Positions 1-6,494 of a DNA stretch of 8,101 nucleotides are shown here, piece by piece. The notes beneath the pieces are model-generated. The model did no database searches. It worked only from the letters and a program-made list of their open reading frames with translations, and was not told where the DNA came from. The stretch comes from an uncultured Paracoccus sp. (GTDB taxonomy: Bacteria > Pseudomonadota > Alphaproteobacteria > Rhodobacterales > Rhodobacteraceae): positions 1-8,101 of the forward strand of contig NZ_CAMIOH010000144.1 in assembly GCF_946221145.1 (NCBI RefSeq). The letters run 5' to 3'. Each line of letters starts with the position of its first letter. Position 1 is the first letter of the stretch. The translations under genes were made by a program, and so were the position numbers.

Positions 1-2274
1 GTGCTGGGGCTGATGCGGCGGCCGTGGCCCGCCGTGGCGCTGTCGGGGCTGGTGGCTCTGGGCACGCTGATCTGGTCGCTGATCGAGATTTCGGGCAAGG
101 GCTTCATGCCGTCCTGGGGGTTCGATCTGGCGGGCCGGGCGGGGATTCCCACGGCGCTGTTCGGCCTGCTGCTGCTGACGGCGCTGTTCGGGACGCCGCG
201 CGCCCTGGCCCCCGGCTGGTTCCGGCCGCTGGCCTGGGCGGGCGTCGCGGTTGCCGTGCTGCTGCCTGCGCTGACGGTGGCGGTGCTGTGGGAACGTCCC
301 GGCGCTCCGTCCGGCGCGGCGGGCACCGCGCCGCTGACCCCCGGCGCGGGTCATAACGGCGCGGGCGAATGGACAGCCTTTGGCGGGTCGGCGCTTGGGG
401 CGCGCTTTACCCCCGCGACCCAGATCACGCCGGACAATGTGGCGTCCCTGGCCGAAGCCTGGCGCTATCAGACCGGCGATGTCAGCCCCGATGACGGGCG
501 GGTGTTCTATTCCCAGCAGAACACGCCGATCTATGCGGGCGGGCGGTTGTTCACCTGCACACCCTCGGCGCAGGTTCACGCGCTTGATCCCGCCACCGGG
601 GCGGCGCTGTGGCGCCATGATCCGGGCGTGTCGCGCGACGACATGGAATCGATGTTCAGCGTCGCCTGCCGCGCGGTCGGGTATTACAGCGGCGCCACGC
701 CGGATGCGCAGGGGCAATGCGGCGACCGGGTTTACGTCACCACCGCCGACAGCCGGTTGATCGGCCTCGACGCGGCGACGGGGGCGGTCTGCGCGGGCTT
801 CGGACAGGGCGGCACCGTCGATCTGGCCGAAGGGCTGGGGATGCAAGAGGTCGGGCTGGCGTCCAGCAGTTCCGGCCCGGCGGTGATCGGCGACCTGCTG
901 GTGATCGGCCAGCAGGTCAGCGACAATCAGCGCCGCGATGCGCCGGGGGGCGTGGTGCGCGCCTATGATGCCGATACCGGCGCGTTGCGATGGGCCTGGG
1001 ATGCGCTGCGCCAGGGGATCGCCGCCCAGCCGCTGGCCGACGGCGCGGTCTATCCGCGCGGGACGCCGAATGTCTGGAACGTCGTGTCCGGCGATCCGGC
1101 GGCGGGGCTGGTCTATATCGCCACCGGCAATGCCGCCAACGATCACTGGGGCGGCGACCGCGCCCCCGAGGAGGACCGCTTTACCGCCGCCGTGGTCGCC
1201 ATCGACATGGCGACGGGCGAGACCGTCTGGGATTTCGCCACCCTGCGCCATGACCTGTGGGATTACGATCTGGGCGCCCAGCCGGCGCTGATCGACATGC
1301 CGTTTGGCGGGGAAACCCGCCGGGTGCTGGTGCAGGCCACCAAGCAGGGCTCGACCTATGTGCTGGACGCCGCCACCGGCGCGCCGGTGCAGCCGGTTCA
1401 GATGGTCGCCGCCCCGCAGGGCGCGCTGCCCGGCGACTGGACGGCCGAGGCGCAGCCGCAATCGGTGGCCTTCCAGAACCTTGCCGGTCATCCCGGTCCC
1501 GACCCCGAGGTTCTGGACGCCCGCCATGCCTGGGGCGTGGCGATGATCGACGCGGCGCTGTGCCGGCGCGATTTCATGCGCAGCGATTACCGGGGCATCT
1601 ATACCCCGCCTTCGGACAATCCGCATGGGATGTTGCTGCATCCCGGCACGGTCGGCGGCATGAACTGGGGCGGGGTTGGGCTGGATTTGACGCGCGGCAT
1701 CGTGGTGGCCAACCATTCGCGCCTGCCGAACGTGGTCAAGATGATCCCGCGCGAGGATGTGGACGACCTGCCCGTGGGCGAGGGCGGCGCGCGGCCCGAT
1801 CAGGTGGTGGCGCCGCATTGGCTGTCGCCCTATGGCGTCAGCCGCCCGATGTGGCTGTCGGTTCTGGAGGCGCCCTGCATCGCGCCGCCCTGGGGCTATG
1901 TCACCGCCTCGGATCTGGCCAGCGGAGAGATGCTGTGGTCGAACCCCATCGGCACCGGCTTCGACACCGGGCCGCTGGGCCTGCCGACCTTCCTGCGCAT
2001 CCCGCTGGGCACGGTGACGCTGGGCGGGCCGGTCGTCACCGCCACCGGCCTGACCTTCATCGCCGCCGCGCAGGACGACTGGATCCGCGCCTTCGAGACC
2101 GCCACCGGCCGCCTGTTGTGGAGCGGGCGCCTGCCCGCGGGCGGACAGGCCTCGGCGATGAGCTATGTCCATGACGGGCGGCAATATGTGGTGCTGAACG
2201 CGGCGGGCCATGACCGGATCGGATCGACGCCCGGCGACTATCTGATCGCCTGGGCGCTGCCCCCCGAGGGCTGA
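1..2274 (+). CDS. gcd: Membrane-bound PQQ-dependent dehydrogenase, glucose/quinate/shikimate family (5' end cut by window)
   Basis: Quinoprotein of the inner membrane that oxidises a sugar (glucose to gluconolactone in the best known member) or a cyclic polyol on the periplasmic side and hands electrons to ubiquinone. Three hydrophobic segments are visible (residues about 11-29, 47-64, 76-97), followed by a PQQ beta-propeller from about residue 123 with repeated blades such as ALDPATGAALW and AFETATGRLLW. Compared from memory with E. coli Gcd (796 aa), the catalytic Asp466 corresponds to Asp421 (RHDLWDYD), Lys493 to Lys448 (ATKQG), Asp730 to Asp692 and His775 to His737 (AAGHDRIG). E. coli Gcd has five membrane segments and the first two are absent here, so base 1 (a GTG codon) is probably internal, with roughly 40 residues missing. 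Odd points: the position of E. coli His262 is Ser220 and that of Arg201 is Gln157. The substrate (glucose, quinate, shikimate or another) cannot be fixed from sequence. The stop at 2272-2274 faces the esterase gene convergently. Confidence 0.9.
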   Translation: MLGLMRRPWPAVALSGLVALGTLIWSLIEISGKGFMPSWGFDLAGRAGIPTALFGLLLLTALFGTPRALAPGWFRPLAWAGVAVAVLLPALTVAVLWERPGAPSGAAGTAPLTPGAGHNGAGEWTAFGGSALGARFTPATQITPDNVASLAEAWRYQTGDVSPDDGRVFYSQQNTPIYAGGRLFTCTPSAQVHALDPATGAALWRHDPGVSRDDMESMFSVACRAVGYYSGATPDAQGQCGDRVYVTTADSRLIGLDAATGAVCAGFGQGGTVDLAEGLGMQEVGLASSSSGPAVIGDLLVIGQQVSDNQRRDAPGGVVRAYDADTGALRWAWDALRQGIAAQPLADGAVYPRGTPNVWNVVSGDPAAGLVYIATGNAANDHWGGDRAPEEDRFTAAVVAIDMATGETVWDFATLRHDLWDYDLGAQPALIDMPFGGETRRVLVQATKQGSTYVLDAATGAPVQPVQMVAAPQGALPGDWTAEAQPQSVAFQNLAGHPGPDPEVLDARHAWGVAMIDAALCRRDFMRSDYRGIYTPPSDNPHGMLLHPGTVGGMNWGGVGLDLTRGIVVANHSRLPNVVKMIPREDVDDLPVGEGGARPDQVVAPHWLSPYGVSRPMWLSVLEAPCIAPPWGYVTASDLASGEMLWSNPIGTGFDTGPLGLPTFLRIPLGTVTLGGPVVTATGLTFIAAAQDDWIRAFETATGRLLWSGRLPAGGQASAMSYVHDGRQYVVLNAAGHDRIGSTPGDYLIAWALPPEG

Positions 2275-2282
2275 AGGGGGGC
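2259..2282. terminator. GC-only hairpin at a convergent gene junction, possible weak terminator
   Basis: GCCCCCC at 2259-2265 pairs perfectly with GGGGGGC at 2276-2282 around a 10-base loop that contains the gcd stop codon. It sits at the junction between gcd and the convergent esterase gene, where a two-way terminator would be expected. There is no T-run on either side, so it is not a classical intrinsic terminator and may be a by-product of high GC. Confidence 0.3.
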
Positions 2283-2296
2283 CAGGCCGGGGGGCG

Positions 2297-3331
2297 TCAC
2301 GCCCGCCGGGGCTGGTCCAGGAAAAAGCGCAGCATCTCGGCACTGGCATCGGGACCGGCGGGGTCGGTATAGGATCCGCCCGGACGCCCGCCGGACCAGG
2401 CATGGCCCAGACCGTCCACCAGCCAATGTTCGGTCAGCACCTGGCCGTCCAGCGTGGTGGTGATGTCCCGGATATGGCTGCGCCCGCCGGTCCTGGCCCT
2501 GGCCTGATCGACAAGCGTCTGGTCCGGCCCGGCGGCCAGCGTATCCGCCACGATCCGCTGGCCGTTCTGCGGATGCACGGTGTGGTCGGCGCTGCCGTGA
2601 AAGACGATGGCCGGGGTGGCCCTGGTCGTCCGGCTGGGCGTGGGGTCAACCGCCGCGCCGCTCATTGCCGCGAAGGCGCCCGGCACGTCCTTGGCCGCGC
2701 CGAAGGGCAGGCCGGAATGGGCGCCGATGGCGGCAAAGACCTCGGGATGGGTCTGGCCCAGGATCACCGCCATGGCCGCCCCCGCCGACAGCCCTGCGGC
2801 AAAGATCCGGTCCTGCGGCACACCATGCGCGCGGGCCAGCGTGGCGGCCATCTGCGCCAGGATCTCGGGCTCTCCGCGGCCGCGCCGCTGGTCGCCGGGG
2901 CTGAACCAGTTCCAGCAGGACTGGGCATTGTCGCCCCGCGATTGCTGGGGATAGACGATGATCAGGCGATGCGTCTCGGCCAGGTCGTTCATGCCGGTGC
3001 CGCGCGCGAAATCGGCATGGGTCTGGGTGCAGCCATGCAGCATCAGGACCAGCCCCTGAACGCCCCGCGCCGCCGTCGAGGGCACATAGACCATGTAATC
3101 ACGGCTGCCCGCCGCGCAGGCAAAGCGGTCGGCGGTAAAGCTGGCGCCTTCCGGGATGGCGGGGGCAGGGGCCTGCGCGCCCTGGGCCGGAAACGCCCCC
3201 TGAAGACCCTGAAGACTCTGCGGCATGGACAGCCCGTGTTGGGCCAGCGTCCGTTCGACCAGCGATTTCGCACCATCCAGGTTCAGACCGCCAATGGCCT
3301 CGCGCAGCGCGCCGATGTTGAAGTTCTTCAT
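2297..3331 (-). CDS. PHB depolymerase family esterase (alpha/beta hydrolase), no signal peptide
   Basis: A 344-aa serine hydrolase of the short-chain-length PHA depolymerase / feruloyl-esterase-like (LpqC-type) family, which hydrolyses esters or polyester oligomers. Visible motifs in order: HGCTQ at residues 99-103 (oxyanion-hole region), CWNWF at 139-143, the lipase box GLSAG at 180-184 with nucleophile Ser182, HGSAD with likely acid Asp249, and GLGHAWSGG with catalytic His310. The N-terminus has no hydrophobic signal sequence. Residues 1-45 instead look helical and amphipathic, followed by an Ala/Pro/Gln-rich linker (46-60) before the catalytic domain, so the enzyme is probably cytoplasmic. 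The start is supported by AAAGGA at 3340-3345, 8 bases upstream. It lies 22 bp behind the RHH regulator gene on the same strand, so the two are almost certainly co-transcribed. The real substrate (PHB oligomers, an acetylated polysaccharide, an aromatic ester) is unknown; the family name does not prove PHB degradation. Confidence 0.88.
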   Translation of the reverse strand: MKNFNIGALREAIGGLNLDGAKSLVERTLAQHGLSMPQSLQGLQGAFPAQGAQAPAPAIPEGASFTADRFACAAGSRDYMVYVPSTAARGVQGLVLMLHGCTQTHADFARGTGMNDLAETHRLIIVYPQQSRGDNAQSCWNWFSPGDQRRGRGEPEILAQMAATLARAHGVPQDRIFAAGLSAGAAMAVILGQTHPEVFAAIGAHSGLPFGAAKDVPGAFAAMSGAAVDPTPSRTTRATPAIVFHGSADHTVHPQNGQRIVADTLAAGPDQTLVDQARARTGGRSHIRDITTTLDGQVLTEHWLVDGLGHAWSGGRPGGSYTDPAGPDASAEMLRFFLDQPRRA

Positions 3332-3339
3332 CTGCTTGG

Positions 3340-3345
3340 TCCTTT
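3340..3345 (-). promoter_or_regulatory. Ribosome binding site of the esterase gene
   Basis: The minus strand reads AAAGGA here, 8 bases before the ATG at 3329-3331. It lies in the 22-bp gap after the RHH stop codon, so the esterase has its own initiation signal and does not rely on stop/start overlap. Confidence 0.6.
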
Positions 3346-3353
3346 ATGAAAGG

Positions 3354-3770
3354 TCAGGAAATCCGGTCGGCAAGGGCCTGCTTCACCTCGGCACTGGCCT
3401 GCAACGCCCCCATCACCGAAATGGACCCGATAGTGGCCCGCACCAGATCCGGGGGAATGTCGCGGGCGAAACGCGCCAGGCCCACGACCTTGACATGCAG
3501 CACCTCGCCCTTGTCGCGCAGCGCCTGAAGCTCGGCGCGGCTATACTCGCGCAGGCCCAGATCCATCGTGTGCCGCTCGATCGACCGGGCGACGACATCG
3601 CGGTGGCTGTCCAGTTGGCTGCGGATCGCGGTGCGGATGAAATCGCTGCGGTTGGAATAGAACCCTTCCTGCACCAAGAGGTCGATGCGGCCCAGATCCA
3701 CATAGCCCAGGTTGAGCGTGATCTTTTCGGTGTCGGGCGCCCTGTCGCGCAGGCTGCGTATCTCGGCCAT
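3354..3770 (-). CDS. Ribbon-helix-helix (CopG-like) transcriptional regulator
   Basis: A 138-aa protein with an N-terminal RHH DNA-binding fold: a short beta strand at about residues 16-21 (KITLNLG), helix A at about 25-36 (DLGRIDLLVQEG), and the characteristic turn and helix B with NRSDFIRTAIRSQL at 40-53. RHH proteins bind DNA as dimers through paired strands and often repress their own operon. Residues from about 80 to the end (a strand-like LHVKVVGLARFARDI, then a helix ending QALADRIS) form a second small domain that I do not recognise; it could bind a ligand or oligomerise. It has no NikR-type metal-binding histidine set that I can see. An ATG four codons upstream (3780-3782) is in frame but has no ribosome site and would leave almost no leader from the predicted promoter. 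The ATG at 3768-3770 has GGAGA five bases upstream and is preferred. First gene of an operon with the esterase. Confidence 0.82.
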   Translation of the reverse strand: MAEIRSLRDRAPDTEKITLNLGYVDLGRIDLLVQEGFYSNRSDFIRTAIRSQLDSHRDVVARSIERHTMDLGLREYSRAELQALRDKGEVLHVKVVGLARFARDIPPDLVRATIGSISVMGALQASAEVKQALADRIS

Positions 3771-3775
3771 GACAT

Positions 3776-3780
3776 TCTCC
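3776..3780 (-). promoter_or_regulatory. Ribosome binding site that decides the RHH start
   Basis: The minus strand reads GGAGA here, with 5 bases to the ATG at 3768-3770. The alternative upstream ATG at 3780-3782 overlaps this site and is preceded by CCATCCACACGG, which has no ribosome-site match. This favours the 138-residue protein over the 142-residue form. Confidence 0.65.
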
Positions 3781-3815
3781 ATCCGTGTGGATGGTATATG
3801 GATGTCATTCGGATG
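3779..3815. promoter_or_regulatory. Probable RHH operator: GGATG boxes every 11 bp plus an inverted box
   Basis: GGATG occurs at 3789-3793, 3800-3804 and 3811-3815, exactly 11 bases apart start to start, so all three boxes lie on one face of the helix. A fourth copy is inverted at 3780-3784 and forms with the first box the dyad CCATCC-GTGT-GGATGG (3779-3794). RHH repressors commonly bind repeated or dyad boxes next to their own gene. The boxes overlap the predicted -10 element and spacer of the RHH promoter, which suggests negative autoregulation. That the adjacent RHH protein is the ligand is inference. Confidence 0.6.
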
Positions 3816-3822
3816 ATTTCAA
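3793..3822 (-). promoter_or_regulatory. Predicted sigma70-type promoter of the RHH-esterase operon
   Basis: On the minus strand, TTGAAA (3822-3817) resembles a -35 box and TATACC (3798-3793) a -10 box, with 18 bases between them. This is the most AT-rich stretch of the gene gap in otherwise GC-rich sequence. A start near 3786 would give a leader of roughly 16 bases that just holds the GGAGA ribosome site. The GGATG boxes lie within the spacer and around the -10 element. Confidence 0.5.
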
Positions 3823-3933
3823 GCCGCGTCGGCGCGATTTCCGCACAACCCGCCCCGGCAGGTGACGGGGCTGGAACCTGTCGCGGCGTTCGGCGATTTC
3901 CCTTGCGCGTTCGACCGGAACGCGGTGGCGACC

Positions 3934-3939
3934 AGGGGA
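3934..3939 (+). promoter_or_regulatory. Ribosome binding site that decides the PLD start
   Basis: AGGGGA lies 9 bases before the ATG at 3949-3951. An in-frame GTG at 3862 would add 29 residues with no family resemblance and no good ribosome site, so the ATG is preferred. No convincing -35/-10 pair for this gene was found between 3823 and 3933. Confidence 0.6.
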
Positions 3940-3948
3940 AAACGGATC

Positions 3949-5445
3949 ATGATCGAATTGCAGCCGGGCCGGAACTGTTGGCGGATCGAGACGGCGGACC
4001 GGCTGTCCGTCATCATCGACGGCAAGGCCTATTTCCGCGCCCTGCGCGAGGCGCTGTTGAAGGCCGAACGGCTGGTGATGATGGTCGGCTGGGATTTCGA
4101 TTTCGAGATCGAGATGCTGCCCGGCGAAAGCGATGCCGACGGCATCGCCCCCGACGGGTTTCCCAACAAGGTCGGGGCGTTTCTGGATGCCATCGTGGAC
4201 CGTCAGCCCGGACTGGACATCTATCTGCTGAAATGGAGCGGCGGCGCGCTGATCGCGCCGGGCGGCATCCTGCCTGCGCTTGCGGTCAAGCTGATGTCGC
4301 CCGACCAGATCCATCTGGCCTTCGACGGCCGCCATCCTTTGGGCGCCTGCCATCATCAGAAGATCGTGGCGATCGACGACAGCCTGGCCTTTTGCGGCGG
4401 CATCGACATGACCGATGGCCGCTGGGACGATCCCGGCCATCACGACGACAACCCGCTGCGCTGCCTGAAAAGCGGCGAGGATGCGCAGCCCTGGCACGAC
4501 GCATCCACCGTGCTGTCGGGACCGGCGGCGGCGGCGCTGTCGGAACTGGCCCGCGCCCGCTGGGCCCGCGCCCATGACGCCGAGGTGGACGAGACCTTCG
4601 ACCCCGGTGCCGACCTGTGGCCGGACAGCATCGACCCGGTGTTCCGCGACATCCCCCTGGCCATCGCCCGCACCGCCCCCCCCGAGGCCGACAGGCCCGG
4701 CATCCACGAGATCGAGGATCTGTATCTGGACGCCATCGCCGGGGCGCGCGACTGCATCTATATCGAATCGCAGTATTTCTGCGCCGACAGCATCACCCGC
4801 GCCATTGCCCGGCGCCTGGCCGAACCCGACGGGCCGCAGATCGTGGTCATCAATCCCTATGCCGCGCAGGGCCATATCGAGGATCAGGCCATGCACATCA
4901 CCCGCAGCCGGATGATCCGGCAGTTGCGCGCGGCCGATCCGTATCGGCGGTTCCGCATCCTCTATCCGGTGACCGACAGCGGCCGGCCGATCTATGTCCA
5001 TGCCAAGATCATGATCGTGGACGACGTGCTGCTGCGCATCGGGTCCAGCAATATCGACCGCCGGTCGATGGGGTTCGACACCGAATGCGACGTGGCGATC
5101 GCCGCCCCCGACGCGCCGACGCGCCGCGTGATCGGCGACATCCGCACCCGGCTGCTGGCCGAGCATCTGGGCCTGCCCCCGGAACGGGTCGCGGCCGAAA
5201 TCGACCGGCGGGGCGGCCTGGCGGTTGCGCTTGACCATCTGTGCCGCCCGCAGGGGCGCAGCCTGCGGCCGCTGCTGCCGCGCCAGGAAACCTGGCTGGG
5301 CAGCATCCTGGCCGACACGCGCTTTTTCGACCCCCGCTATCGCCGCAGCGCCCAGGCGCGGGTCGGCGTCACCTCTCGCCACATGCTGATCGGCGCGGCG
5401 GTGCTGGCGGGCGGCGTGTGGCTGTGGCGCCGGTCGCGGCGATAG
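3949..5445 (+). CDS. Phospholipase D / cardiolipin synthase-like enzyme with two HKD motifs and a C-terminal membrane anchor
   Basis: A 498-aa PLD-superfamily protein that would cleave or exchange phosphodiester head groups, for example phospholipid hydrolysis or transphosphatidylation as in cardiolipin synthesis. Both catalytic motifs are intact: H136-x-K138-x4-D143 in HHQKIVAIDD, followed by FCGGIDMT, and H351-x-K353-x4-D358 in HAKIMIVDD, followed by GSSNIDRRSMGFDTE. Two HKD motifs in one chain form the active site. There are no N-terminal membrane helices such as bacterial ClsA has. Instead residues about 479-493 (MLIGAAVLAGGVWLW) form one hydrophobic segment ending in RRSRR, so the enzyme probably sits in the cytoplasm, tail-anchored. 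The sequence around HKD2 recalls the PLD half of longer alphaproteobacterial PLD proteins that end in a VTT/SNARE-associated domain; that domain is absent. The gene is divergent from the RHH operon and convergent with the glycosyltransferase (8-bp gap). Substrate and physiological role are not determined. Confidence 0.88.
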   Translation: MIELQPGRNCWRIETADRLSVIIDGKAYFRALREALLKAERLVMMVGWDFDFEIEMLPGESDADGIAPDGFPNKVGAFLDAIVDRQPGLDIYLLKWSGGALIAPGGILPALAVKLMSPDQIHLAFDGRHPLGACHHQKIVAIDDSLAFCGGIDMTDGRWDDPGHHDDNPLRCLKSGEDAQPWHDASTVLSGPAAAALSELARARWARAHDAEVDETFDPGADLWPDSIDPVFRDIPLAIARTAPPEADRPGIHEIEDLYLDAIAGARDCIYIESQYFCADSITRAIARRLAEPDGPQIVVINPYAAQGHIEDQAMHITRSRMIRQLRAADPYRRFRILYPVTDSGRPIYVHAKIMIVDDVLLRIGSSNIDRRSMGFDTECDVAIAAPDAPTRRVIGDIRTRLLAEHLGLPPERVAAEIDRRGGLAVALDHLCRPQGRSLRPLLPRQETWLGSILADTRFFDPRYRRSAQARVGVTSRHMLIGAAVLAGGVWLWRRSRR

Positions 5446-5453
5446 GCGGGCGG

Positions 5454-6494
5454 TCAGAATCGCGACAGAGCCAGACTGGCCCGGTCGGCCATCTGCTGCC
5501 AGCTTGGCAGGCACGCCCCGGCCGCAAGGGCCGCAGCGGCCATGGCCTGCCGCCGGTCGGGCGCCTCCAGCACCCCGCGCAGTGCCGCGGCAAATCCATC
5601 CGCATCGCCCGGCCGGACCAGGATGCCCGCCCCCTGCGGGACCGTCTCGGGCACGGCGCCCGCATCGCAGCTGATGATCGGCAGACCGCGCGCCACAGCC
5701 TCGTCAAAGACGATGCCGTGGCCTTCATACCAGGTGGCCAGGGCAAAGACCCATGCGCGGGCATACAGCGCCTCAAGGTCGTCGTCCGAAACCCGGCCCG
5801 CCAACGTGATCCGATGCGCGGCGGGGCTGGCGGTCCGTTGGCGCGCCAGGGCAGCGGCGTGGTCGCTGTCCCAGGGGCTGCCGACGATCACCGCCTGCCA
5901 GTCCAGATCCGTCAGGAGGGACAGCGCCCGGATCAGGATGTCGTGCCCCTTGCGCGGATGCAGGATGCCGACCGACAGGATCAGCGGCGGGACCGAGGGC
6001 GCGGGCGCCAGCCGGGGCCGGTCCACCCCGGGGCGCAGCACGGTGATCGCGCCGGGCGCCACGCCGTAACGCTCCGTCAGGATCCGGCGGGTATGCGGGC
6101 TGGGGACCAGCACATGCCGGGCAAGGCGCAGGTTGTCGCGCTCGGTCCGGAACAGGTGGTCGCGGCGGTCGGGCGACAGGCCGGTTTCCAGGGCCAGCGG
6201 ATGATGGATCATCGCCACAACCGGCGCGCGGACCCGCGCCAGCCCGGCGGTGTCGATGGACCCGAAGACCAGCCCGTCCAGGATCAGCGGCCGATCAGGC
6301 GGCACCGCGGCAAGGGCCGTCACGGCATCCGCCATGTCGGCGGGCGACGGGTTGGGAAAGCTGGCGGGCAGCACCAGATGCCGCACGTCATGACCCGCCC
6401 GGCGCAGCCCCTCCAGCAGGCGGCGTTCATAGATGAAGCCGCCGGTCAGCGTGGCGATGTCGCCCGGCACCGCAAAGGCCAGCGGGCGCTTCAC
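5454..6494 (-). CDS. Glycosyltransferase family 4 (GT-B fold)
   Basis: A 346-aa GT4-type retaining glycosyltransferase, which moves a sugar from a nucleotide-sugar donor to an acceptor such as lipid, polysaccharide or small molecule. The N-terminal domain has the glycine-rich acceptor loop (GDIATLTGGFIYERRLLEGL, residues 11-30). The donor-binding domain begins with LSVGILHPRKGHDILIRAL (R181 and K182 at the usual phosphate-contact place). The E-x7-E motif is present as EGHGIVFDE (Glu257 and Glu265), followed by GLPIISCDAGAVPE. No signal peptide or membrane helix, so cytoplasmic or peripheral. The start is a GTG at 6492-6494 that overlaps the permease stop (GTGA), with AGG seven bases upstream. 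An upstream extension in the same frame runs opposite to the permease codons in composition and is not coding. The gene is therefore probably translationally coupled to the ABC permease. The acceptor and the sugar are unknown. Confidence 0.87.
   Translation of the reverse strand: MKRPLAFAVPGDIATLTGGFIYERRLLEGLRRAGHDVRHLVLPASFPNPSPADMADAVTALAAVPPDRPLILDGLVFGSIDTAGLARVRAPVVAMIHHPLALETGLSPDRRDHLFRTERDNLRLARHVLVPSPHTRRILTERYGVAPGAITVLRPGVDRPRLAPAPSVPPLILSVGILHPRKGHDILIRALSLLTDLDWQAVIVGSPWDSDHAAALARQRTASPAAHRITLAGRVSDDDLEALYARAWVFALATWYEGHGIVFDEAVARGLPIISCDAGAVPETVPQGAGILVRPGDADGFAAALRGVLEAPDRRQAMAAAALAAGACLPSWQQMADRASLALSRF

Noticed and set aside
2402..3349. A 315-codon plus-strand open frame opposite the esterase
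   Set aside because: Antisense shadow: no motifs, while the minus strand shows a complete catalytic triad and ribosome site.
2297..3770. RHH gene plus downstream gene as a toxin-antitoxin module
   Set aside because: The downstream gene is a 344-residue hydrolase with a full triad, unlike RelE/ParE, PIN or other toxins, and the RHH protein is larger than typical antitoxins.
3835..3901. CGATTTCC repeated at 3835-3842 and 3894-3901 upstream of the PLD gene
   Set aside because: Only two short copies at no helical spacing and no promoter nearby; treated as coincidence.
3862..3948. GTG start 29 codons upstream of the chosen PLD start
   Set aside because: No ribosome site there and no family-like residues; the ATG at 3949 has AGGGGA nine bases upstream.
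5433..5466. Inverted repeat GTCGCG/CGCGAC at the PLD-glycosyltransferase junction as terminator
   Set aside because: Six-base arms around a 22-base loop with no T-run is within what GC-rich sequence gives by chance.
3805..5514. A 569-codon open frame on the minus strand opposite the phospholipase D gene
   Set aside because: It mirrors the PLD codons, is rich in Gln, Arg, Ala and His as antisense frames of GC-rich genes are, shows no domain, and the plus-strand protein has two intact HKD motifs.
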